From the NCBI GenBank assembly GCA_016193115.1, contig JACPSV010000047.1, forward strand, positions 1-7,966: DNA of 7,966 bases. The letters are read 5' to 3'. The notes beneath the pieces are model-generated. The model ran no database searches and was not told the origin of the DNA. It saw nothing but the letters and a program-made list of their open reading frames with translations. Positions 1 through 7,000 of the stretch are shown here, in pieces (position 1 is the first letter of the stretch; every line of letters starts with the position of its first letter). The stretch is from Elusimicrobiota bacterium. Its GTDB lineage: Bacteria > Elusimicrobiota > Elusimicrobia > 2-02-FULL-39-32. The position numbers and the translations under genes were made by a program.

Positions 1-1
1 A

Positions 2-2536
2 TTTAAGTCCGTTACGGTGCATTGGAATCCGGACGGAAACCGTGTTTTATATGCTCGCGATCAGAAAAATGTTGGATGGGTTTTTATGCAAAGAGCTGGG
101 CGAGGCGAATTTCTTTATAGGGATCGGATAGAAGCCTGGGAACCGTTCAACCTTTTTAATTATGTCTGGGCTTACAGCCCGACAAGCTATGGGTTTAATC
201 TGGAAATAGGCGGAGAAGCGGGCTTTTACGCTCAGGAAGGTTCGGAAACCAGGACACTCACCGACTTAAAGGAAACCGAAGGAAAGATTCTGCCGATGAG
301 TAGGACTCGTAGGGGTAAAATCTTTATCAACGCGTTTGGACAAGGATTTTCAATCAACGAGGAAGGACATATCGTCATCTACGAACCAGGCCACTTTGTT
401 GTCAATGGCATGGAGAGCGGAATTGATCTTGAGACCGGAAACATTTTGGAAACGCGGGATCTGCCCATACAGGTTGAAATGCTTGGAGCCGGAACTCCCA
501 TCAGAGGAACCACGTTCTTGACGAGTTGGCTGATCGTTGGACTGATGGGGTTAGGACTTGCATGGGCGGCGCACACTTTTCCCGCGAAACCTTCGAAATT
601 TACATTCCCGCCAATTCCGGTGATTGGGGATCTACAGAGAAGGCGCGGGGAGAAGTGGGAGCGTTTGACGGATGTTAAGGAATTGAGAGGATTTATAAAT
701 AGATTTTTTATCTTTCATGGATACGCAAAAACATTAAGGACCCAAAGTTCGCTCGACGATACAGAGAATCTTGAATTATGGGCGCAAACGACAGCCAAAA
801 TAAAGGATTTGATTGGGGTTCTACAGGGATTTTTAGTTAGTGACGAAGCAGGGGGTTTGGAATGGAGGGAAATCGGAGTTCGCTCGTTGAAGAAAAGGGA
901 TCTCGGCAGGATGAAATTAATGACAAGAGTCACGAAAGATAGTCCATATATCTCTGCGGATGGAAAAACGAGTATCCGAATTAACCCAATTTCTCAATCG
1001 GATGTCAGGAGCGGGGATCGTGATGCAGGAGGATCTGGTCTGGCGTTGAAAGTTTATGAATATAAAAATGGGATTTGGGTTGAGAGAAAACAGCAACTCC
1101 TTTTTCAGGAAAATATGCAAGTTTCTATGATCATGACTTTTAGCGGAGGCAATAGGCAAGTTATCCTGAAAGATGGTCAAGTCTGGGTAGAAGACAAAGG
1201 TTATTTCCTCATGACAGAGGATGACACTGCGACCCTTTTAGATGCCTGTGAAGAGGTGAAGAAACTGGATCTACCTGTCACGGTGGAGATTTTGGATTTA
1301 GACAAACCGTCTCGAAGGGGCGCGATTACCATTAAAATAGGGGGCATTCTTCTTTTGGCTGGGATAGGCGCGGCGGCAGGATGGAGTGTTATTCACGATC
1401 TTGGAACTCAACTTACTTGGATGGGAAGTCCCTCTATTTTTGATCTTTCAGAACTGAATTCTCTTTTGGGAAGTTGGTCACCGCAAGGTTGGGCGGGCGG
1501 GATTGTGAGTTCGGCGCTCTATGCTTCCTTTACCACTTCGCGCGCGAGGAAAATTGCGAGGAGTAATAAATTAGACCGCTTGAGCTCTTCTAGTCCGGAA
1601 GAGTTTGATTTGAAAGCGCAAGGTTTGTCGGTGGATTATAGAAGGGAGATGGAGCATCTGGTGGGTGCGGCCTCTATCCCCACAGACTCCAAATTGAAAG
1701 AATCTGTTTGGCTTTTGGGCGCTTCGGATGAGTTGGAGGGGAGGGACGTTTCTAATCAGTCTGATTTTGAGAAGATATTGAGAAAATACTTTGTGTCCAA
1801 CTCCGATATCGTTCCTGTCCATAGTAACCTGACCGAAGAAATGAGAGCGCCGCAATTTGAAGTGTCTGTCCCTGAAGGGCGAAATCTAACCCCATCTCTC
1901 AGCATAGCGTATTTGTATGAGCTGCTTGGTTTGGTAAATTCGCTCACGCCGGAAAAAGGCGAGGAGATGAACGAAATCTACAACCGGGCGCGCGCCGAAG
2001 TAAAATCTGCGCGGGAGACTGCTCATCAGAGGGGAATCGAGTTTGCCCAGCTGTGGCAGAAACAGGGGGAGGACGCGGTATTATTTGATCTCAACTGGGG
2101 ATGGAACAAAGCCAATAAAGTCTGGACTCTAAACGCCATTCGCTCCAGGATTGCTCACGGCATTCAAGAAGGGGACAGGATAGTGTTTGCGGGAGCGCTT
2201 TCGGAAGGAAAGATGAGGAACATTTTGAAGAAGGAGTTGTCGAGGGAGGAGTGGACGGCATTGCAGTCTGCGCGCGTTGGATTCGTGCAAATGCGGACAG
2301 CCGTCCTAGAAGAACGGTGGCTCTATGAAGTGATGGTCAACCGCAGTTTAATTGTAAGGGGAGAGAAGTTCCTGCTTGTCACTGTGAATCTGACTCAGAT
2401 CGTCAGGGACGGGCTCTATGAGTCCCTCATCACGATTTGGCAGCCCGATCCAAACGGCGAGATCCGTGAAGTGATTGGCGCCGAAGCCATCTACCAAAAA
2501 ATGAAAGGCAACAAACTCGTGAACGTCAATGCGTAA
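2..2536 (+). CDS. C-terminal part of a large putative membrane or exported protein (5' end outside window)
   Basis: The frame is open from the left edge to a TAA at 2534-2536, giving 844 residues. A GTG at 17 is the first possible start inside the window, but the frame reads FKSVT in front of it and there is no ribosome binding site, so I treat the gene as truncated by the window. The first visible stretch, WNPDGNRVLYA (from 23), resembles a PD40/TolB-type beta-propeller strand (compare WSPDGKxIAF); only one such repeat is visible. Hydrophobic, probably membrane-spanning segments lie at about 524-574 (WLIVGLMGLGLAWAA), 1337-1393 (glycine- and alanine-rich) and 1490-1540. The second and third are separated by a loop of about 32 residues, and the third is followed by the basic SRARKIARSNK. 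The last 250 or so residues look soluble, helical and charged. I recognise no catalytic motif and cannot assign a function. It may be related in architecture to the giant gene starting at 2861. Confidence 0.85.
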   Translation, partial: FKSVTVHWNPDGNRVLYARDQKNVGWVFMQRAGRGEFLYRDRIEAWEPFNLFNYVWAYSPTSYGFNLEIGGEAGFYAQEGSETRTLTDLKETEGKILPMSRTRRGKIFINAFGQGFSINEEGHIVIYEPGHFVVNGMESGIDLETGNILETRDLPIQVEMLGAGTPIRGTTFLTSWLIVGLMGLGLAWAAHTFPAKPSKFTFPPIPVIGDLQRRRGEKWERLTDVKELRGFINRFFIFHGYAKTLRTQSSLDDTENLELWAQTTAKIKDLIGVLQGFLVSDEAGGLEWREIGVRSLKKRDLGRMKLMTRVTKDSPYISADGKTSIRINPISQSDVRSGDRDAGGSGLALKVYEYKNGIWVERKQQLLFQENMQVSMIMTFSGGNRQVILKDGQVWVEDKGYFLMTEDDTATLLDACEEVKKLDLPVTVEILDLDKPSRRGAITIKIGGILLLAGIGAAAGWSVIHDLGTQLTWMGSPSIFDLSELNSLLGSWSPQGWAGGIVSSALYASFTTSRARKIARSNKLDRLSSSSPEEFDLKAQGLSVDYRREMEHLVGAASIPTDSKLKESVWLLGASDELEGRDVSNQSDFEKILRKYFVSNSDIVPVHSNLTEEMRAPQFEVSVPEGRNLTPSLSIAYLYELLGLVNSLTPEKGEEMNEIYNRARAEVKSARETAHQRGIEFAQLWQKQGEDAVLFDLNWGWNKANKVWTLNAIRSRIAHGIQEGDRIVFAGALSEGKMRNILKKELSREEWTALQSARVGFVQMRTAVLEERWLYEVMVNRSLIVRGEKFLLVTVNLTQIVRDGLYESLITIWQPDPNGEIREVIGAEAIYQKMKGNKLVNVNA
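524..574 (+). other. Predicted transmembrane segment 1 of the left-hand large protein
   Basis: The codons encode an uninterrupted hydrophobic run (WLIVGLMGLGLAWAA) with no charged residues, flanked downstream by the basic and proline-rich AKPSKFTFPP. This is long enough to cross a membrane. It separates the possible beta-propeller-containing N-terminal part from the central region. The call comes from inspection of hydrophobicity only. Confidence 0.6.
1337..1540 (+). other. Predicted two-helix membrane hairpin of the left-hand large protein
   Basis: A glycine- and alanine-rich hydrophobic helix (about 1337-1393) is followed by a loop of about 32 residues and a second, shorter hydrophobic stretch (about 1490-1540). 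A basic SRARK cluster comes right after it. The SRRG upstream of the first helix and the basic stretch after the second would place both flanks on the cytoplasmic side by the positive-inside rule. A similar arrangement occurs in the other giant protein at about 5380-5540. Confidence 0.5.
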
Positions 2537-2545
2537 AAGATTAGA

Positions 2546-2782
2546 TTATTTGAAGAAGAGGGCGAGAATGGCGATCATCTGCGTGATCCAGAGAGTAACC
2601 ATCCATTTAAGTATGTCAACTTTTAATTCTTTAAGTTCAGTTTTGGTGGCTAACCTTTCGAACGTCGCCCGCTCTGTTTCTTCTAAAGCGCCTTCTATTG
2701 CGGAAGCAATCGTTCTAGCTTGTTGCTCGTCAAAGCTTCTGCGAAGAGTCTCAAAGATTTTAAGCGTATCTGCAATTGCCAT
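2546..2782 (-). CDS. Small coiled-coil protein with C-terminal membrane anchor, DUF1640/CCDC90-like
   Basis: This 78-residue protein starts at an ATG (2780-2782 on the + strand) and ends with TAA at 2546-2548. Residues 5 to about 56 form a charged amphipathic helix with EQQARTIASAIE and LATKTELKELK. Residues about 57-77 (KWMVTLWITQMIAILALFF) are one hydrophobic segment ending in a single lysine. The order FDEQQAxxIAxAIE, then LATKxxLKEL, then LKWM and a terminal membrane helix matches what I know of bacterial DUF1640 proteins, relatives of mitochondrial CCDC90/MCUR1. The copy is short, because the coiled coil is usually longer. The molecular role of bacterial members is unclear; the shape suggests a tail-anchored, possibly oligomeric protein. 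The start has no obvious Shine-Dalgarno sequence, so the exact start is slightly uncertain. The overlapping + strand frame is a shadow. The gene is convergent with the left-hand large gene and divergent from the right-hand one. Confidence 0.8.
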   Translation of the reverse strand: MAIADTLKIFETLRRSFDEQQARTIASAIEGALEETERATFERLATKTELKELKVDILKWMVTLWITQMIAILALFFK

Positions 2783-2860
2783 ACGAAGCAGTCTAGCAGA
2801 AAATTATTGATAAGTAAAGGTCAGGTCAGGTTTCTACTCGATTACATAAGGGGAGATGAC
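2783..2860. promoter_or_regulatory. Divergent intergenic region, probable promoters for both flanking genes
   Basis: These 78 bases separate the start of the - strand coiled-coil gene from the start of the + strand giant gene, so the promoters of both should lie here or just inside the small gene. The region is AT-rich around 2801-2817, with TTGATA at 2807-2812 as a possible -35-like hexamer. I find no -10 hexamer at proper spacing, so no promoter is placed. A short direct repeat, GGTCAGGTCAGG (2819-2830), could be an operator but could also be chance. Confidence 0.35.
2848..2855 (+). promoter_or_regulatory. Shine-Dalgarno sequence that fixes the start of the giant gene
   Basis: AAGGGGAG lies five bases upstream of the ATG at 2861. 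It decides the start: the same frame is open back to an ATG at 2720, but those codons overlap the opposite-strand coiled-coil gene and read as low-quality basic sequence. Translation from 2861 gives a signal peptide within the first 40 residues. Confidence 0.8.
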
Positions 2861-2971
2861 ATGAATCAGTTTAAGATGGAAGAGAAAATGCGTGGTTGGC
2901 AGAGGTTTACGGCTGCGGCGGTGGCGGCGAGCTTTTTGTTTACGACGGTGAGCGCGCCGTTTGCGCAGGCG
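2861..2971 (+). other. Signal peptide
   Basis: The first 37 residues have a basic N-region (K5, K9, R11, R15), a hydrophobic core at about 16-30 and a small-residue cleavage site AQA before S38. Cleavage would leave SFWEERRK at the mature end. I remember this start from Omnitrophota secreted proteins, and it is part of the basis for the taxonomic guess. There is no lipobox cysteine, so signal peptidase I is expected. Confidence 0.75.
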
Positions 2972-4048
2972 TCCTTCTGGGAAGAGCGCAGGAAGTCTGT
3001 GGACGATTTAAAGAAACGGGATCCCGTTCAGTTGGCCTCCGCTATGGGTCTGCCTTCGCTTCAGTCCGTGGTGGGGAACGGGATGGTTGTGCCGGGCAAG
3101 TTAGATGGGTCGTGGATAACGCCTCAAGGCGGGATTTCGCAGGATAGGATGCATCGAGTGATGGAACGCGTCCGCTCCCGGAGAAGCCAACGCAAGAAAG
3201 AGGTTGGGATCCCCCAAGAGTTGGCGCAGCGCATTGAGCGGTTTGGTGAAATTGAGCGGGTACACGTGGTTCCGGGACAGGATTTGAAACTCGTGAACGG
3301 CAAAATCCAAACCCAGAAACCTCTTATCATCCAGATTCAAGAAGCGCACGACGTTCCCAGCGTTCAAAAGAACGTGGCCCTCCTTTTGAAGGATCTAATG
3401 GAGATGGGCGTGTCGGTGGTTGGGGTCGAAGGGGCCGAAGGGTTGATGCAGGGGATAGAAAGGTTGAGACGTTATCCGGACAGAAAAAGCGCCCTGATGT
3501 TTGCGGGCGCCATGCTTCAGAAGGGAATTCTGACTGGCGTGGAAGTGGCAGGTTTGAGCCAGGATGGAGTGGACTATTTTGGTGTGGAAGAGAGAGAACC
3601 CTACGTTGCGCAGGGAAAAAGTTTTATGGAAACATTGGGTTCCGCGAAAGAGGTGGAATCCTGGATCCAGTTGACCTCAACAAGAATCGAGAGTCTGAAA
3701 GATCAATATTATAGTCCGGAACTTAAAGAGTTAGACAAAAACAAACAATCTTACGAAAAAGGAACCCTAAAATTAGGAGATTATTTAGGTTATCTAAGAA
3801 GTTACTCTGAGGCGAAGCCGTCCCGTCATTCTGAGGCGAAGCCGAAGAATCTACTGCATTTAAAGAAAGTAGATTCTTCGTCCCAACCTTCGGTCGGGAC
3901 TCAGAATGGCGGGAATGTGGGAAGATACCTTAGATCCTATGCATTGGAGAAGTCTCTGGACTTTGGTCAGGTGGAAAAAGATCAGAAGAAATTGGGCAGG
4001 TGGAAAAAGATCAGAAGAAACTTCTGGAAAAACTCTCCGAAAATCTGA
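2861..4048 (+). CDS. N-terminal fragment of a giant secreted protein with ChaN/Tiki-like motifs, ended early by a frameshift
   Basis: The frame from the ATG at 2861 encodes 395 residues and stops at TGA 4046-4048. Residues 1-37 form a signal peptide (basic MEEKMRGWQR, then TAAAVAASFLFTTVSA, then AQA), and the mature protein would begin SFWEERRK. Residues about 150-200 read IIQIQEAHDVPSVQKN...VSVVGVEGAEG. This resembles the first half of the ChaN/Tiki/TraB-like fold, where an E-x-H motif follows strand 1 and a glutamate follows strand 2; here E161, H163 and E190 are candidates. The matching G-x-x-H motif lies in the continuation after the frameshift. From about residue 285 it becomes helical and charged. 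Residues about 316-351 are supplied by an inserted palindromic repeat. The last 17 residues (GRWKKIRRNFWKNSPKI) are an out-of-frame tail, because one base is missing at 3994-3996. This is either a true disrupted gene or a sequence error; the intact product would have at least about 1,700 residues. Confidence 0.8.
   Translation: MNQFKMEEKMRGWQRFTAAAVAASFLFTTVSAPFAQASFWEERRKSVDDLKKRDPVQLASAMGLPSLQSVVGNGMVVPGKLDGSWITPQGGISQDRMHRVMERVRSRRSQRKKEVGIPQELAQRIERFGEIERVHVVPGQDLKLVNGKIQTQKPLIIQIQEAHDVPSVQKNVALLLKDLMEMGVSVVGVEGAEGLMQGIERLRRYPDRKSALMFAGAMLQKGILTGVEVAGLSQDGVDYFGVEEREPYVAQGKSFMETLGSAKEVESWIQLTSTRIESLKDQYYSPELKELDKNKQSYEKGTLKLGDYLGYLRSYSEAKPSRHSEAKPKNLLHLKKVDSSSQPSVGTQNGGNVGRYLRSYALEKSLDFGQVEKDQKKLGRWKKIRRNFWKNSPKI
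3806..3913. repeat. Palindromic repeat element inserted in frame within the giant gene
   Basis: The outer arms CCCGTCATTCTGAG (3822-3835) and CTCAGAATGGCGGG (3900-3913) are inverted repeats with one G-T wobble over 14 bases. The inner arms CGAAGAATCTAC (3843-3854) and GTAGATTCTTCG (3869-3880) pair perfectly over 12 bases around a 14-base loop. The right arm holds a nested hairpin, GTCCC...GGGAC (3880-3900). On the left, TCTGAGGCGAAGCCG occurs twice (3806-3820 and 3830-3844), so the left end is partly duplicated. From memory, the GTCATTCTGAG...GAAGAATCT core is the signature of dispersed palindromic repeats found in many bacterial genomes. The 108 bases equal 36 codons with no stop in the gene's frame, so they are translated (SEAKPSRHSEAKPKNLL...). 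There is no transposase; it would have to be moved in trans or by another mechanism. Confidence 0.8.
3965..4023 (+). repeat. Two-copy 30/29-base tandem repeat (GQVEKDQKKL) carrying the frameshift
   Basis: Copy 1 (3965-3994, 30 bases) encodes GQVEKDQKKL. Copy 2 (3995-4023) is the same except for the first and last codons and is 29 bases long. Between them the sequence reads TTGGGCAG; with one more G (TTG GGG CAG) copy 2 would also encode GQVEKDQKKL, and the protein would continue into LEKLSENLNRDELIELL in the frame that stays open to the right edge. The missing base in the G run at 3994-3996 therefore explains both the TGA at 4046 and the loss of frame. Confidence 0.85.
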
Positions 4049-7000
4049 ACAGGGACGAACTGATTGAACTTCTGGAAGACAGTCTCGCCTATCGTTTAGG
4101 CAGGATTGGATATGGAGAATTTTATGAGAGTTTGAAATCAAGGTGCATGAAAGCGGGTGTTCAAATCACGCCGGAGATGGAACGTTACATCGGATACGTG
4201 ATTTTAGTGGAGGGAATTGATAGGGAGAACTTATTTAAGGAAGTCAGGGATCTGGAAAGAAAAGTATGGAACGCCTTGATTCAATTCTCCCAGCAAGGAG
4301 AGATCGTCTCCAAGTTACAGGAAACAGACACAGACTTTTTGCTTTTAGGAAAAGCTTTGGATTTCCGGCTAAGCCCAGAAGAGTGGGAAGAGTACGGAAG
4401 GAGAGAAGCAGAGATTAGAAAAATTGGCCAGAGGATTGGGATGAGGGGTGGAGAAAGCATACCAACCTCCATCCTCAATGTTCTTAATAATGTCGCCCAA
4501 TTCAACCAGCTTTCCCATGCCCGAAACGGCATATTCGTCAAAAACTTGCGATGGCGCATGCGGGAGAAGAACGCGCAGATCAGTGTTTTAGTGGCCGGTG
4601 GTTATCACAGCCAAGGCGTAGAATCCAAACTCAAAGAGCAAGGCATTTCCTACATCACAGTTCGTCCCAACATGGAGATGAGCGACGTGCACGACGGATA
4701 CCATCCCTTAAATTCCTTTAAGGGAAAATCTCTGCCTTTAGAAAGCCTGTTCCTGCCGGAAAAGGTGAGCTATGCGGCGGAAAGAGTTTTGGGAGATGTG
4801 CGCCATGACACTCTTAGCCCTGCGGAAGCGATATTTTTAAATGCGGAAGGAACGCTTCTGCCGGTCGTAACGTTCGCTCACGGGCGGAACAGCGCAAAGA
4901 CGTTTCTGAACGAGCTGACTGCCTATCGCCAGAGAGAAGGGTTAGAATCCGTGGAAGTAACCATTTTGGAAGTTGGGCGGCCATCCTATACGCATAACGC
5001 GAAAAATCCAGTTAGCGATCAAACGAACGTAAGGGTTTCTGCCGCGGTGCGCATGGGCGGTTCAAAATATGTCGTTTCTATTTGGGTTCGCGAAGATAAC
5101 AAAGATTTGATTCAAAGACTATCGGCCAACCCAAAAGAAGTTATAGCCAACCTAAATCTTGTGAAGAAAAGCGAGGTTGCCGCGGTCGAATCCGGAATGT
5201 TGTCCGACTTATTCGATCCCTCCTCTTCCTCTAACCAGCCGATAACCCTCTATGTCATGGCGAGAGAGAAAGACCCGTCTTACGTTAGAGCCTGGCGATT
5301 CACATTAAAAAGGCTCATCTCACTCCGTTCCAAAACAAAAGTTTCGGCAGAAACTGTCAAATCCGCCGCTAAGACAACACTCGGCCTTCTGGTTTTAATC
5401 GGAGGAGGATATTTAGCCAGCTATCTGGCTGCTCGCGGAATGACATCTGGGTCCATCCAACATTTGGCAGACGTCCAATCGTCGGGAGCATGGATTGGAC
5501 TTGGAACAGTAGTTGCCACAAACAGCAGAATAATTCTGTCATCCCTAAAGAAGATTGGCGGCGCTCTAAAAAGTCTGGGTCAGGTGTATGTGTTGGGGGT
5601 GGTGGGACCGGAAGGGAGCGGGGTGACCGTGGATTTTCCGGATGAGAATTTTGAGAGCAGGTTTGTGCTGGAAAACATGGGTTTGGCGGCAAAGGCGAGG
5701 GGAAAGGTTGTTAAACAGTTAAAGGTGGCCGGAGTACTTCTTGAGGAGAGACATCTCCAAATCATGAACAATCTCTTCTATGCCTTAAATATCAATAAAG
5801 ATTATCTCGATCTTAGAGATAGAACCGATATTCCCGATGACAAAAGGAAAGAATTCTCCCAAGAGCTGGGATCTATTTTCTCGCGCTTTATCGTCAATGA
5901 CAACGTATTCTTGCCGGATACGGAGGCGGTCAAAAAATTAAAGAAGTTTGTGATGGAAAAATTGGGCGGCAAATTGATATTGAGAAACTATCAGGGCGGC
6001 TCTGTCACGCTTGTGACGCAGGGCGGGCTGCCCTGGGCAAATACAATTGCCACGGGTGAATCAGACATCTCTTTTGGCGCCGTCAGCGTGATGGACGCGT
6101 TCCTTAAAGTGCGTAGAAGGAGCCGAGTGGATTTTGCGGGTCTGCCGATCTCCAGACTGGCTACGACCGTCAGGGACGCCAGCGGCAACGTTTTGCAGGC
6201 AACCGATCCGCGCGCCCGTATTTTAAGGAAGGAAACGAGAGATGGAAGAGTGGTGGACGAACCGCAATTGGCGAGCTCCGCTGGATTGCATTTGAATTTC
6301 ACGCAGCAACAGGATGGAAGTTCAGGGTTTCGTGTGGACGTTCAATTTAACAAAGAAACTCTAAATTCTTTCCCCCGATCCGCGTTCCGTCATATCGCTC
6401 GACGTTTATTATCTCACAGATCCAATCCTCCTGAAATTGAAGGCGCTAAGACCTTTGCTATTCTGGGGGAAAAGAAAACACACTGGGACAAGGACATGGT
6501 AGAAATATCCTCCTATCGCCCCTCCGAAGAGGATGTGCGGGAGAACGTTCGTGTGGCGCTTCGAACCATGGTGGACTATTTTCTCGCTCATGCGAAAATA
6601 AAGCTGGCAGGGCAAAATGGGGCTGAGATTGCAGCTCAAAACCTGCCAACGATAGAGGAGATGTACGAGGTTGAAATTCGTTACCGTTGGCTTTGGAATT
6701 GGGTGCGCGCGGCTTCTTTTCTTTCAGATGGAAGAAAGCTAACCGAAAATCTGTTTAATCAGATCTTAGATGAAGAATTTGAAAAGATATGTCCTGCTCC
6801 AACAACGGATTCAAGCGGTAAGCGTCAACCGATTCCTCGCACTTTTACGAGAGCCAAAGAGATATTGGGCTCGAAAATTCTTCGTGCCGGCGAGCACCCC
6901 GGCAATTCTGTGATTGAGGATATTAACTCTTCGATGAGTTTTGGTAATTTGGACATAGCGGAGGGCGCCTATGGCCTGGAAAAATTGATTAAATCCTTTG

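Noticed and set aside
2529..2810. A 93-codon + strand frame overlapping the end of gene 1 and the small gene
   Set aside because: It is the mirror of the opposite-strand coiled-coil gene, is rich in serine and lacks a ribosome binding site; the - strand reading has a recognisable family pattern.
2720..2860. Upstream start at 2720 for the giant gene
   Set aside because: It overlaps the opposite-strand gene and would bury the signal peptide 47 residues in; the ATG at 2861 has a good Shine-Dalgarno sequence.
3806..3913. CRISPR-like or terminator interpretation of the palindrome
   Set aside because: There is only one palindrome with no spacer-repeat periodicity, no T run follows it, and the surrounding reading frame continues through it.
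4003..4009. Programmed -1 ribosomal frameshift at G-AAA-AAG
   Set aside because: The slip would rejoin the frames, but the heptamer is not a classic X-XXY-YYZ site, no downstream stem-loop is evident, and a simple one-base loss in the repeat explains the data better.
3860..4141. A - strand frame across the palindrome and frameshift
   Set aside because: No start context or recognisable sequence, and it covers the inverted repeat, which creates open frames on both strands by symmetry.
4147..4149. ATG at 4147 as start of an independent second gene
   Set aside because: The coding sequence in this frame clearly continues upstream to the tandem repeat and completes a helix-forming region; only a weak AAGG precedes the ATG. 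Restoring one G joins it to the upstream gene.
5369..5692. A 107-codon - strand frame within the giant gene
   Set aside because: Low-complexity proline and serine composition typical of an antisense shadow; the + strand frame is continuously open and well-formed.
6004..6017. Short inverted repeat GTCAC-GCTT-GTGAC
   Set aside because: Only five base pairs with no extension or T run; expected by chance in a window this size.
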